Assembly (NCBI RefSeq): GCF_020829665.1
Contig: NZ_JAIVFT010000036.1
Span: forward strand, 1 to 39,616
Direction: 5' to 3'
Source: Nostoc sp. CHAB 5824
GTDB lineage: Bacteria; Cyanobacteriota; Cyanobacteriia; Cyanobacteriales; Nostocaceae
DNA length: 39,616 nt
In this document: positions 1 to 8,193 of the stretch, one piece after another
Layout: each line of letters opens with the position of its first letter
Position numbering within the stretch: the first letter of the stretch is position 1
Made by a program: the position numbers and the translations under genes
The notes under the pieces: model-generated
What the model saw: the letters and a program-made list of their open reading frames with translations, nothing else
The model's database searches: none
What the model was told of the DNA's origin: nothing

Positions 1-1
1 A

Positions 2-115
2 ATCTTACATAATTTTTTCATCACTCTTGCCAGATTTATCGGTTTTCGTACTATCCCTCAAGCTCAACGTGCTTTAGCCAATCAAATCCAAAAGGTTTTT
101 TCTTTCTTTGTATGA
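2..115 (+). pseudogene. C-terminal tail of an unidentified protein, possibly a transposase
   Basis: An open frame enters from the left edge and stops at TGA 113-115, giving about 37 residues rich in Phe, Arg and Gln (it contains FITLARFIGF and ends in KVFSFFV). No start lies inside the window. The aromatic and basic composition, and the repeat-rich DNA that follows, would fit the last residues of an insertion-sequence transposase, but no diagnostic motif is visible. It could equally be the end of an ordinary gene. The identity is a guess. Confidence 0.3.
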
Positions 116-400
116 AACCACCCTGCTTGCAGAAGTGGGGTAAGGGGTAAAGGGTAAAGGGAAAGGGGAAAGGCGCGATAGAATTACCCTTTCCCCCAGG
201 AGTGCAAAACTATTTTTGCAAGAGGTCTAAGATACAAAACGACGTAAGATCCCCCGAAATCCCTTTTAAAAAGGGGGACTTTGAGAAGTTTTTGCCTCCC
301 AATTTATCGGGGGGTTGGGGGGATCTTTGAGGAATAAACACGCTAACCGAACCGTATTAAGTGCTAATCATTAGCATGAAGTAGCATTCACATCTGTTCT

Positions 401-516
401 AAGCTGTCGGGCATTTAACTTGCACATCTTTTCGTGTTGGCTGTTGACAGTTAACAGTTAACCGTCAGCGGTCAACGAACTTAGGAAGTGACTATGTAAT
501 TTCAAAGCGTAATAGC
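401..516. repeat. Dispersed ~120-bp hairpin element, copy A
   Basis: The left end (taagctgtcgggcattta) and right end (aagcgtaatagctta) form imperfect terminal inverted repeats. The middle holds gttgac/gtcaac inverted repeats with agttaacagttaac at the centre. The same ends and core recur at 11536-11660, and a degenerate inverted copy lies at 17324-17421. No open frame of note, so it looks like a non-autonomous MITE-like or REP-like element. That it moves is inferred only from the shared boundaries. Confidence 0.65.
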
Positions 517-529
517 TTAATAACACTTG

Positions 530-572
530 ATTCCCCCAATTCTCCTTGCAAAGGAGGGTTGGGGGAATTTTT
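530..572 (+). terminator. Strong hairpin with T-rich tail
   Basis: An 18-bp near-perfect stem (attcccccaa ... ttgggggaat) closes on a short loop and is followed by TTTTTC. It looks like a rho-independent terminator for plus-strand transcription, yet no intact gene lies just upstream. Related C-rich inverted repeats occur at 249-333 and 12670-12700, so it may simply be a member of a dispersed repeat family. Confidence 0.45.
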
Positions 573-627
573 CATGAACATGCATTAGCTAGCTAGCACT
601 CATTTGGTAGTTTGATAGATTAGGAAC

Positions 628-1572
628 GTGAAAGTAGTAAGAGCAATGCTAGAAACGAAATCTTTATCTGTTGACTTCTCTAAAGAAAAGGAAGATGGAT
701 ATAAGCGAATTTTTTCACAGTTGCCACTTCTTACCAGTTTGAGTGCAAACTGGAATAATGTCTATTTTGCTTACGACTGGCAGTTGGCTGGCGAGACTCC
801 AGAGGTTTTGTCTAAACAGCATGGTGTTGCTATTTTTACCGAAGTGCCAACACCAATTCAGGCAGAACGGACGCTCGATGGTCGCTTTCAAAGTGAGCAA
901 GTAATTCAAGGTAATATTGTTGTCGCCCCTGCTAACACGGGACATCGTGCCTGTTGGGATACAGCAGGTGGTGTGATTCTCCTGGGATTTGAACCAACTG
1001 TTTTCGCTCATGCAATTTACGAATCAGTTGATCCCGATCGCATTGAACTTCTACCACATTTTGCCACACCCGATCCACTGGTTTACCAAATTGGACTAGC
1101 CCTCAAATCTGCCCTCGAAAATTATGGTGCAGATAGTCGGCTATATGCAGAAGCAATGGCAAATGCCCTAATCGTTCATCTGTTACAGCACTACTGTACA
1201 CAGCAACTTGTATTACGGGAATATTCAGGCGGTTTACCAAAACACAAGTTGCAACAAGTGATTGACTATATAAATACTTATCTTGCCCAAGACTTAAGTT
1301 TAAGGGAGCTTGCAGCCGTTGTCCAAATGAGTTCTCATTACTTTTCGCAACTGTTTAAACAATCTACGGGTGTGACTCCCCATCAATATATCATTCGCTG
1401 TCGGATTGAAAAAGCTAAACAGTTGTTGCTTCAAAGAGAATTTTCCATTGCAGAGATTGCTAGTCAAGTTGGTTTTGTCGATCAAAGCCATCTCAATCGC
1501 CACTTTAAGCGTCTCCTGGGAGTTACACCTAAGACAGTTTTAGAAAAAAATAGGAAAAACATCCAAAAATAA
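628..1572 (+). CDS. AraC/XylS-family transcriptional regulator
   Basis: A 314-residue protein. Roughly residues 210-310 form an AraC-type DNA-binding domain with two helix-turn-helix units. The first is around LSLRELAAVVQMSSHYFSQL followed by FKQSTGVTPHQYI; the second is around SIAEIASQVGFVDQSHLNRH followed by the family signature FKRLLGVTPKTV. The N-terminal ~200 residues would be the effector-sensing part, and the ligand cannot be told from sequence. The start is GTG 628; an in-frame ATG at 646 would shorten it by six residues, and neither has a good ribosome site. No obvious target gene lies next to it: the next gene, ndhH, is 300 bases away. The family is certain, the regulon unknown. Confidence 0.93.
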   Translation: MKVVRAMLETKSLSVDFSKEKEDGYKRIFSQLPLLTSLSANWNNVYFAYDWQLAGETPEVLSKQHGVAIFTEVPTPIQAERTLDGRFQSEQVIQGNIVVAPANTGHRACWDTAGGVILLGFEPTVFAHAIYESVDPDRIELLPHFATPDPLVYQIGLALKSALENYGADSRLYAEAMANALIVHLLQHYCTQQLVLREYSGGLPKHKLQQVIDYINTYLAQDLSLRELAAVVQMSSHYFSQLFKQSTGVTPHQYIIRCRIEKAKQLLLQREFSIAEIASQVGFVDQSHLNRHFKRLLGVTPKTVLEKNRKNIQK

Positions 1573-1877
1573 GACGAATATACAAGACTACAATCCATAT
1601 TATTTCAATAATGGAGGCTAGCACGATTTACAGCTATTTTCAGGTAAATAGACCACGCGGTAGGGGCACAGCAATGCTGTGCCCTTACGACAGATGTGGT
1701 TCAAATACATGAAAACTGCTGTAACATCGTGATTCTAAAAATCAGCATAAAAAGTGTTTCGCTGTATGAATAGTCTCTATCTAACTTTCGACTAAATTTC
1801 GCTCTTTATATAATTCCTGATGAAAGCGAAGCATCGCCGCTGATTTTCAATCTTTGGTAAAGAGGAAATATTTAATT
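1573..1877. other. Intergenic region upstream of ndhH
   Basis: No gene seen. A perfect hairpin occupies 1660-1687 (gtaggggcacagc with its inverse), a motif common between Nostoc genes, without a T tract. The rest is AT-rich and should contain the ndhH promoter, which could not be placed. Confidence 0.5.
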
Positions 1878-3071
1878 ATGACCGTTGGCAGAAGGATTGA
1901 AACTAGAACTGAACCCATGCTGCTCAACATGGGCCCTCACCATCCCTCTATGCATGGGTGTTTTAGATTGATTGTCACCTTGGATGGTGAAGATGTCGTC
2001 GATTGTGAGCCAGTCCTTGGCTATCTGCATAGAGGTATGGAAAAAATTGCTGAGAACCGCAGCAATATCATGTATGTGCCTTATGTTAGTCGGTGGGACT
2101 ATGCAGCTGGGATGTTTAACGAAGCGGTTACAGTTAATGCCCCAGAAAAATTAGCTGATATTACTGTCCCAAAACGTGCTAGCTATATCCGTGTCATCAT
2201 GCTGGAATTGAACCGGATTGCTAATCACCTGCTGTGGTTGGGCCCATTTTTACTTGATACGGGTGCTGGAACTCCCTTGTTCTATATGTTCCGAGAACGG
2301 GAGTTGATTTATGACTTGTGGGAAGCCGCTACAGGTTATCGGATGGTGAACAATAACTACTTTCGCATTGGCGGCGTGGCAGCAGATTTACCTTATGGTT
2401 GGGTAGACAAGTGCGAAGATTTCTGCAATTACTTTGTTCCCAAAGTGGATGAGTATGAGCGCTTGATTACTAATAATCCCATTTTCTGCCGTCGCGTTCA
2501 AGGCATTGGCGCGATCGCTCGTGAACAAGCCATCAATTGGGGGCTTTCTGGCCCTATATTACGCGCTTCTGGTGTGAAATGGGATTTGCGAAAAGTAGAC
2601 CATTATGAATGTTACGACGATTTCGACTGGGAAGTGCAATGGGATACTGCTGGTGATTGTTATGCTCGTTACCTAGTCAGAATTCGGGAAATGCGCGAAT
2701 CGGTGAAGATTATTCGCCAAGCCCTCAAAGGACTTCCCGGCGGTGCTTTTGAGAACCTGGAAGCCAAACGCATGACAGCAGGGAAAAAATCTGAGTGGGA
2801 TGGCTTTGATTACCAGTACATCGCCAAAAAAGTTGCCCCCACCTTTAAGATTCCCAAGGGGGAAATTTACGCTCGCGTAGAAAGTGGTAAAGGTGAGTTG
2901 GGAATTTATCTAATTGGCGATGATCATGTCTTCCCCTGGCGATGGAAAATTCGTCCCGCCGATTTCAATAACTTGCAAGTATTACCCGAAATCTTACGCG
3001 GCGTGAAGGTTGCCGATCTAGTTGTAGTATTGGGTAGTATCGATATTATCATGGGATCGGTAGATCGGTAG
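1878..3071 (+). CDS. ndhH: NAD(P)H-quinone oxidoreductase subunit H (NDH-1 49-kDa type)
   Basis: NdhH is a peripheral-arm subunit of the thylakoid NDH-1 complex, lining the plastoquinone site and serving cyclic electron flow and respiration. The 397-residue product has the family signatures NMGPHHPSMHG near the N-terminus, GYLHRGMEKIAENR, then YRMVNNNYFRIGGVAADLP, and ends in the typical LGSIDIIMGSVDR. ATG 1878 is chosen because GAGG lies 12 bases upstream and the family starts just before RIETRTEPM; a TTG at 1854 would add eight unusual residues. Some positions look unusual (GCFRLIV where GVLRLIV is expected from memory; LDTGAGTPLFY where ADVGAQTPFFY is expected), so this may be a divergent allele or a second copy. 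The gene stands alone and its stop codon touches a tandem-repeat array. Confidence 0.96.
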   Translation: MTVGRRIETRTEPMLLNMGPHHPSMHGCFRLIVTLDGEDVVDCEPVLGYLHRGMEKIAENRSNIMYVPYVSRWDYAAGMFNEAVTVNAPEKLADITVPKRASYIRVIMLELNRIANHLLWLGPFLLDTGAGTPLFYMFRERELIYDLWEAATGYRMVNNNYFRIGGVAADLPYGWVDKCEDFCNYFVPKVDEYERLITNNPIFCRRVQGIGAIAREQAINWGLSGPILRASGVKWDLRKVDHYECYDDFDWEVQWDTAGDCYARYLVRIREMRESVKIIRQALKGLPGGAFENLEAKRMTAGKKSEWDGFDYQYIAKKVAPTFKIPKGEIYARVESGKGELGIYLIGDDHVFPWRWKIRPADFNNLQVLPEILRGVKVADLVVVLGSIDIIMGSVDR

Positions 3072-3074
3072 TAT

Positions 3075-3325
3075 AACAAATGGGTTCGCCGAAATAACAA
3101 ATGGGTTCGCCGAAATAACAAATGGGTTCGCCGAAATAACAAATGCGTACGCCGAAATAACAAATGAGGGGTTCGCCGAAATAGCAAATGGGTTCGCCGA
3201 AATAGCAAATGGGTTCGCCGAAATAGCAAATGGGTTCGCCGAAATAGCAAATGGGTTCGCCGAAATAGCAAATGGGTTCGCCGAAATAGCAAATGGGTTC
3301 GCCGAAATAGCAAATGCGTAGGCGT
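3075..3325. repeat. Tandem array of a 21-bp repeat (11 units plus a partial one)
   Basis: Starting three bases after the ndhH stop, a 21-bp unit with core atgggttcgccg is repeated head to tail. Units 1-5 (3075-3182) begin aacaaatg and units 6-11 (3183-3308) begin agcaaatg. Unit 4 has two changes (gcgtacgcc) and unit 5 has a 3-bp insertion. A twelfth, partial unit runs into a different palindromic repeat at about 3318-3345. Each unit has a small inverted repeat, TTCG-C-CGAA. Because 21 is a multiple of three and the unit has no stop on the minus strand, all three minus frames are open as heptapeptide repeats; this is an arithmetic effect and not evidence of coding. Confidence 0.95.
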
Positions 3326-3345
3326 AGCCAGCCGTAGGCATCGCC
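3318..3345. repeat. Short dispersed palindromic repeat (ggcgtagcc...ggcatcgc type)
   Basis: It reads ggcgtagccagccgtaggca and continues tcgcc. Relatives of this ~25-bp module occur at 8286-8308, 29605-29635 and 38682-38708, with a longer mosaic at 15438-15507. It matches the class of short, highly iterated palindromes found throughout Nostoc-type genomes. Confidence 0.7.
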
Positions 3346-3395
3346 TTTCACTAATTTCTCAATAAACCTGATGCCCTGCGGAATATATGCTATAA

Positions 3396-4646
3396 TCAAT
3401 CGCCAGCACTTCCTACTGCATTGATCGCAGCCTCTAAGGCGATCGCTACATGAGTCCAATGAGTCCCCCCCTGGCAATAAACCACATACGGCGATCGCAT
3501 TGGCCCATCTGCTGATAATTCCAAAGTACTCCCTTCAATAAATGTCCCCCCAGCCATGACTACTTGGCTCTCGTACCCTGGCATTTCATCTGGAACAGGG
3601 TCTAAGTAGGAACCGATGGGAGAATGCTGTTGTATGGCTTTACAGAAAGCAATTAGCTTTTCGGCAGAACCAAGTTTAATTGCCTGAATGACATCCCCAC
3701 GGGGAGCTAGAGGTGCGGGATTCACTGGATAACCGAGTTTGTCAAATACATAACCAGTAAGATAAGTCCCTTTCATCGCTTCTCCTACCATCTGCGGAGC
3801 CAGAAATAGTCCTTGAAACAGCAGGCGATTTTGGTCAAAAGTAGCACCGCCATAACTCCCGATACCAGGAGCAGTGAGGCGACAGGCGGCTGCTTCCACT
3901 AAGTCGGCGCGACCGGCGACATAACCGCCAGCGCTGACAATAGTACCACCAGGATTTTTAATCAATGACCCAGCGATTAAATCAGCACCTACGGCTGTGG
4001 GTTCCTTGGTTTCAATAAATTCGCCATAGCAGTTATCCACAAAGCAAACGGTGTTCGGGTTTTGCTGTTTGACTAAGTGAACGATTTTTTCAATATCGGC
4101 AATTGATAAACTAGGACGCCAAGAATAGCCACAAGAACGCTGAATTAACACTAAACGAGTGTTTTCGGTCACATTAGTACTTAAAGATTGCCAATCTATA
4201 GTTCTTTCGGAGGTTAGCTCCAATTGGCGGTAATTTATGCCAAACTCAATTAGAGAGCCTTGACCTTGACCACGTAAACCAATGACTTCTTCAAGCGTAT
4301 CGTAGGGAGAACCGACCACTGCTAACATTTCATCTCCAGGACGGAGAACACCAAACAAAGCACAGGCGATCGCATGAGTTCCCGAAACGAACTGCACTCG
4401 CACGGCCGCAGCTTCAGCACCCATAACTTCGGCAAAAACTTTATCTAAAGTTTCTCGTCCTAAATCATCGTGACCATAGCCACTTACACCAGCAAAGTGG
4501 TGTGCGCCTACACGGTGATTACGAAAGGCATCCAGCACTCGTTTTAGATTATGCTTGACCTGAGTGTCAATTCCAGAAAAAATTTCTAATAGTGCCTGTT
4601 CTGCTTGCCGCAGCTGTTCTAAGCTGTTCATCAGTTCCTCGTTCAA
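3396..4646 (-). CDS. PLP-dependent Met gamma-lyase-like protein (aluminium-resistance protein family)
   Basis: A 416-residue fold-type I pyridoxal-phosphate enzyme of the family annotated as aluminium-resistance or methionine gamma-lyase-like protein. Visible are HHFAGVSGYGHDD (residues 49-61), SGTHA in the cofactor-binding turn (89-92), CFVDNCYGEF with the PLP-contacting Asp204, and the Schiff-base segment GSLIKNPGGT with Lys230. Family members are proposed C-S lyases, and the true substrate is unknown. The start is ATG 4646; ATG 4631, five codons in, is an alternative. It is transcribed divergently from desC with about 75 bases between start codons, so the two promoters must share that short gap. 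Family assignment is firm, substrate is not. Confidence 0.9.
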   Translation of the reverse strand: MNEELMNSLEQLRQAEQALLEIFSGIDTQVKHNLKRVLDAFRNHRVGAHHFAGVSGYGHDDLGRETLDKVFAEVMGAEAAAVRVQFVSGTHAIACALFGVLRPGDEMLAVVGSPYDTLEEVIGLRGQGQGSLIEFGINYRQLELTSERTIDWQSLSTNVTENTRLVLIQRSCGYSWRPSLSIADIEKIVHLVKQQNPNTVCFVDNCYGEFIETKEPTAVGADLIAGSLIKNPGGTIVSAGGYVAGRADLVEAAACRLTAPGIGSYGGATFDQNRLLFQGLFLAPQMVGEAMKGTYLTGYVFDKLGYPVNPAPLAPRGDVIQAIKLGSAEKLIAFCKAIQQHSPIGSYLDPVPDEMPGYESQVVMAGGTFIEGSTLELSADGPMRSPYVVYCQGGTHWTHVAIALEAAINAVGSAGD

Positions 4647-4722
4647 AAAAAATTAAATTATAGATATGCGGATTTTTAGATCGCGCAGACTAGGCTGGAA
4701 AATTCTCTCTTCAGGTTACTGC

Positions 4723-5544
4723 ATGACAATTGCTACCTCAACTAAACCTCAAATTAACTGGGTTAATACCCTGTTTTTCATTGGACTGCACATCGGCGCT
4801 TTATTTGCCTTTGTTCCTGGTAACTTTAACTGGACGGCAGTTGGTGTGGGTTTCTTGCTATATTGGGTGACTGGCGGCTTAGGCGTTACTTTAGGATTTC
4901 ATCGCCTTGTCACCCACCGCAGTTTTCAAACTCCCAAGTGGCTAGAGTATCTCCTGGTTTTCTTTGGGACACTCTCGTGTCAAGGAGGGCCAATTGAGTG
5001 GATCGGCACACATCGCATTCATCATTTAAACTCTGATACTGACACCGATCCCCATGATTCCAATAAAGGCTTCTGGTGGAGCCACATGGATTGGCTGATT
5101 CACTACTGTCCCGCTCACGCTGACGTTCCTCGTTTCACCAAAGACATTGCCGAAGACCCAGTTTATCAGTTTTTAGAAAAATATTTCATTTTGATCCAGG
5201 TTGCTCTAGGTGTATTGCTTTTACTTCTAGGTGGCTGGCCGTTTGTTATTTGGGGAATTTTTGTTCGCATTGTCTGGGTTTACCACTGCACTTGGTTGGT
5301 GAACAGCGCTACTCATAAATTTGGCTATCGGAGCTATGATTCTGGTGATAAATCGACTAATTGCTGGTGGGTAGCCGTACTAGTTTTCGGTGAAGGCTGG
5401 CATAATAACCATCATGCTTTTCAATACTCAGCTCGTCATGGGCTGGAATGGTGGGAAATCGATTTAACTTGGATGACTGTTCAATTGCTACAAGCAGTTG
5501 GTCTGGCTACTAATGTGAAGTTGGCCCCAACAAAAATTAGTTAG
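4723..5544 (+). CDS. desC: Acyl-lipid delta-9 fatty acid desaturase
   Basis: Introduces the first double bond at C9 of membrane-lipid acyl chains, using ferredoxin in cyanobacteria. The 273-residue protein has the three histidine boxes of the membrane di-iron family in the delta-9 form: HRLVTH (60-65), HRIHH (97-101) and HNNHH (227-231). Hydrophobic hairpins lie at about 16-55 and 155-190. ATG 4723 is preferred over an open extension to 4666, which has no family resemblance. It is the first gene of a desC-desA-desB cluster, an order known from Anabaena. The gap to desA (248 bases) has its own promoter-like box, so the genes may be transcribed separately, as expected for temperature-controlled desaturases. 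Confidence 0.95.
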   Translation: MTIATSTKPQINWVNTLFFIGLHIGALFAFVPGNFNWTAVGVGFLLYWVTGGLGVTLGFHRLVTHRSFQTPKWLEYLLVFFGTLSCQGGPIEWIGTHRIHHLNSDTDTDPHDSNKGFWWSHMDWLIHYCPAHADVPRFTKDIAEDPVYQFLEKYFILIQVALGVLLLLLGGWPFVIWGIFVRIVWVYHCTWLVNSATHKFGYRSYDSGDKSTNCWWVAVLVFGEGWHNNHHAFQYSARHGLEWWEIDLTWMTVQLLQAVGLATNVKLAPTKIS

Positions 5545-5547
5545 AGG

Positions 5548-5606
5548 TAGAGACGCGATTAATCGCGTCTGTACAGGAGTGACGCAATTAATCGCATCTG
5601 TACAAG
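5548..5606. repeat. Palindromic gacgcgattaatcgcgtc repeats
   Basis: Two successive palindromes just after desC: gacgcgattaatcgcgtc and a degenerate copy gacgcaattaatcgcatc. The same palindrome forms the array at 35735-35821. They could act as a hairpin at the end of the desC message, although no clean T tract follows. Confidence 0.7.
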
Positions 5607-5702
5607 AGTTAGGATGTGTAACGTTTGTAACTCATAACTCATCACTTCTAACTCCTAACTTTTAAAAAAGCTATTTACTGGTGCGCTTGTGTCGGTTAGA
5701 TT

Positions 5703-5710
5703 GCTATAAT
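5703..5710 (+). promoter_or_regulatory. Possible desA promoter -10 box
   Basis: The stretch tgctataat contains a perfect TATAAT at 5705-5710 with a TG two bases before it, about 80 bases upstream of the desA start. No good -35 hexamer sits at the expected spacing, so this rests on the -10 box alone. Confidence 0.4.
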
Positions 5711-5792
5711 CCGAAGCGCTAATATTAAGAAGTTTTGCGGCAAGTTACTTTTTTGTGACTTGGTGGAGGAGTTTGTTCTTTTTCAGGTGTTC

Positions 5793-6845
5793 ATGACTAC
5801 ATCAATAATTAATAGCCAAAAACTAAGTGACGAGCCTGGTAATTCCGATCTGAGGCTCAAAGATATTGTCAAAAGCCTGCCACGGGAATGTTTTCAGCAG
5901 AACCGTCGCAAAGCTTGGACACAAGTCCTAATCAGTGTTTTTGCAGTTGCCTTGGGCTATTACAGCCTGATCGTTACTCCTTGGTTTCTCTTGCCCCTAG
6001 CTTGGATTTTTACGGGCACTGCTTTAACAGGTTTTTTTGTAATTGGCCATGATTGTGGTCACAGGTCTTTTGCCAAACGTCGTTGGGTAAATGATTTGGT
6101 GGGGCATTTCTTCATGATGCCGTTGATTTACCCCTTTCACAGTTGGCGCATTAAGCATAATTATCACCATACTCATACCAATAAACTGGATGAGGACAAC
6201 GCTTGGCATCCAATCAGACCAGAAGTGTTTGAAAACTGGGATAAAACCCGGCAGTCTGCTTTTGAACTGTTCATGCGTAAACGCTTCTGGTGGGTAGGTT
6301 CCATTGGACATTGGGCTGTTGTGCATTTTGATTGGCGGAACTTCAAAACTAAAGACCAATCAAGCATCAAGCTTTCTGTGGCGGTGGTAGTTGTGTTTGC
6401 TGCGATCGCTTTCCCGACCCTAATCGCTACAACTGGCATCTGGGGATTTGTCAAATTTTGGCTAGTACCCTGGATGATTTACCATTTTTGGATGAGTACT
6501 TTTACTATTGTTCACCACACTGCCGCAGATGTTCCTTTTGTGACAGCGAACAAGTGGAACCAGGCTCTAGCACAGCTATTTGGCACTATCCATTGCGATT
6601 ATCCGCGTTGGGTAGAAATCCTCTGCCACGATATCAATGTTCATGTCCCTCATCATATTTCCACTGCTATTCCTTCTTATAATTTGCGGCTAGCTTACAG
6701 CAGCATCAAAGAAAATTGGGGGTCTTATCTCCATGATGAGTGCCAGTTTTCTTGGCCTTTAATGAAGCAAATTACAGACCAATGTCAACTATACACAACT
6801 GATATTGGCTATAAGACTTTCAAGGAATATTACACAGAGCGATAA
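5793..6845 (+). CDS. desA: Acyl-lipid delta-12 fatty acid desaturase
   Basis: Adds the second double bond (delta-12) to acyl chains already desaturated at C9. The 350-residue protein carries the delta-12/omega-3 type histidine boxes HDCGH (86-90), HNYHH (122-126) and HVPHH (284-288), with membrane segments around 45-85 and 195-245. ATG 5793 (MTTSIINS) is chosen; an open frame continues to TTG 5760 but adds 11 residues without family character. It lies between desC and desB on the same strand and is a paralogue of desB. A weak hairpin follows at 6867-6892. In cyanobacteria this enzyme underlies cold tolerance of membranes. Confidence 0.95.
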   Translation: MTTSIINSQKLSDEPGNSDLRLKDIVKSLPRECFQQNRRKAWTQVLISVFAVALGYYSLIVTPWFLLPLAWIFTGTALTGFFVIGHDCGHRSFAKRRWVNDLVGHFFMMPLIYPFHSWRIKHNYHHTHTNKLDEDNAWHPIRPEVFENWDKTRQSAFELFMRKRFWWVGSIGHWAVVHFDWRNFKTKDQSSIKLSVAVVVVFAAIAFPTLIATTGIWGFVKFWLVPWMIYHFWMSTFTIVHHTAADVPFVTANKWNQALAQLFGTIHCDYPRWVEILCHDINVHVPHHISTAIPSYNLRLAYSSIKENWGSYLHDECQFSWPLMKQITDQCQLYTTDIGYKTFKEYYTER

Positions 6846-6866
6846 ATATCCCTGTGATTATACTCG

Positions 6867-6892
6867 CGCTCTTGAACTAACGAGAGCGTTTA
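6867..6892 (+). terminator. Weak hairpin after desA
   Basis: cgctcttg and cgagagcg form an 8-bp stem (one G-T pair) around a short loop, 22 bases after the desA stop, followed by ttta. The T tract is short, so termination may be partial. Confidence 0.35.
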
Positions 6893-7062
6893 TCATGCTG
6901 TGCTTTAATAGAATCTGGCAATTGTTTACTGACTAAAATTTTAAGTAAATAGCCAAAAATTACCCTCTTGTGTGTTAGCGATCGCTAGTGTCGTGGGCAT
7001 CCTAGAGATGAGATTATCTTGTCTCAAATAAAGTTCCGATTTCTATCTAACAAAAGAATCCA

Positions 7063-8145
7063 GTGCCATCAAATATTATCAGTTTCAATAATCCTCTTAG
7101 CAGTGAAACGTCTGAGGATACGACGACTAAATTACCTTTCACTCTTCAGGATTTAAAAGCTGCAATTCCTGCTGAATGCTTTCAGCCCAATGTGAAAAAA
7201 TCACTTTTTTACTTTTTTCGTGACATCCTGATTATCGGTCTGCTTTATGCAGTAGCTCATTACCTGGATTCTTGGCTTTTCTTTCCGATTTTCTGGCTAA
7301 TGCAAGGAACGATGTTTTGGGCTTTGTTTGTAGTCGGACATGACTGCGGACACCAATCTTTTTCTAAGCATAAATGGCTCAATGATTTGATTGGACATCT
7401 TTCTCACACACCAATACTTGTTCCTTATCATGGTTGGCGAATTAGTCACAGAACTCATCACAAAAATACTGGCAATATCGATAACGATGAAAGCTGGTAT
7501 CCTGTGACAGAATCAGAATATAAGGAGATGCCTTTAGCCCAAAAGATAGTCCGATATTATGTTTTTCTATTGGCTTATCCTTTGTATCTGTTTAAGCGTT
7601 CTCCTAATAAGGAAGGCTCCCACTTTTTGCCCAGCAGTTCGCTTTTCAAACCATCGGAAAAATGGGATGTCGTCACTAGTACTGTACTTTTGATTGGCAT
7701 GGTAGGTTTGCTAGGTTTCCTCACCTACCAATGGGGTTGGATGTGGTTGCTGAAATATTACGCTGTGCCCTACCTTGTGTTCATAATTTGGCTAGATTTG
7801 GTGACATTCTTACACCACACTGAGCCAGACCTTCCCTGGTATCGTGGAGAAGATTGGACTTTCTTAAAAGGCGCAATTTCTAGTATTGACCGTGATTATG
7901 GTTTGATCAATCATATCCATCATGATATCGGTACTCATGTTGCTCACCATATATTCCTTAACATCCCTCACTACAATTTGCTGAAGGCAACTGAGGCAAT
8001 AAAACCAGTGATGGGTGAATATTTCAACAAATCGGAACAACCAATTTGGAAGTCATTATGGAATTCATGTATCAGCTGCCATTTTGTACCTGATACTGGT
8101 AGTAAGGTTTACTACACATCCAACAATAAATTAGCTAAAGACTAA
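7063..8145 (+). CDS. desB: Acyl-lipid omega-3 (delta-15) fatty acid desaturase
   Basis: Introduces the omega-3 double bond, producing alpha-linolenic-type chains. The 360-residue product has the histidine boxes HDCGH (93-97), HRTHH (129-133) and HVAHH (292-296) and the segment GWRISHRTHHKNTGNIDNDE, characteristic of omega-3 enzymes. The start is GTG 7063 (MPSNIISF); no convincing Shine-Dalgarno sequence precedes it, and a downstream start would cut into the conserved N-terminal PFTLQDLKAAIP. It is the last gene of the desaturase cluster, 217 bases after desA, and is closed by a terminator hairpin. By homology with other cyanobacteria the gene is probably cold-induced; nothing in the sequence proves this. 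Confidence 0.95.
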   Translation: MPSNIISFNNPLSSETSEDTTTKLPFTLQDLKAAIPAECFQPNVKKSLFYFFRDILIIGLLYAVAHYLDSWLFFPIFWLMQGTMFWALFVVGHDCGHQSFSKHKWLNDLIGHLSHTPILVPYHGWRISHRTHHKNTGNIDNDESWYPVTESEYKEMPLAQKIVRYYVFLLAYPLYLFKRSPNKEGSHFLPSSSLFKPSEKWDVVTSTVLLIGMVGLLGFLTYQWGWMWLLKYYAVPYLVFIIWLDLVTFLHHTEPDLPWYRGEDWTFLKGAISSIDRDYGLINHIHHDIGTHVAHHIFLNIPHYNLLKATEAIKPVMGEYFNKSEQPIWKSLWNSCISCHFVPDTGSKVYYTSNNKLAKD

Positions 8146-8150
8146 GATTC

Positions 8151-8193
8151 AGATTCCCGATTTCTTTAAAGAAGTCGGGAATCTTGTATTTTC
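8151..8193 (+). terminator. Terminator after desB
   Basis: agattcccga ... tcgggaatct gives a perfect 10-bp outer stem, extended by ttctt/aagaa, starting five bases after the desB stop and followed by TTGTATTTT. A near-identical stem recurs at 32458-32490, so it belongs to a reused hairpin family. Confidence 0.75.

Larger units (their letters stand above)
116..627. other. Intergenic region of repeats and hairpins
   Basis: No convincing gene. It holds a purine-rich stretch (about 135-175), a C-rich/G-rich inverted pair (about 249-333), one copy of a dispersed ~120-bp hairpin element (401-516) and a strong hairpin (530-568). This looks like typical repeat-laden intergenic DNA of a filamentous cyanobacterium. 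A promoter for the AraC-type gene should lie in the last part, but no clear boxes were seen. Confidence 0.6.

Noticed and set aside
3075..3325. CRISPR array
   Set aside because: Repeats are directly contiguous without unique spacers, and no cas genes are near.
3018..3477. Three long minus-strand open frames of heptapeptide repeats (FAISANP, CYFGEPI, LFRRTHL)
   Set aside because: A 21-bp unit without stops keeps all three frames open at once. They overlap ndhH or the PLP-enzyme gene and have no coding signature.
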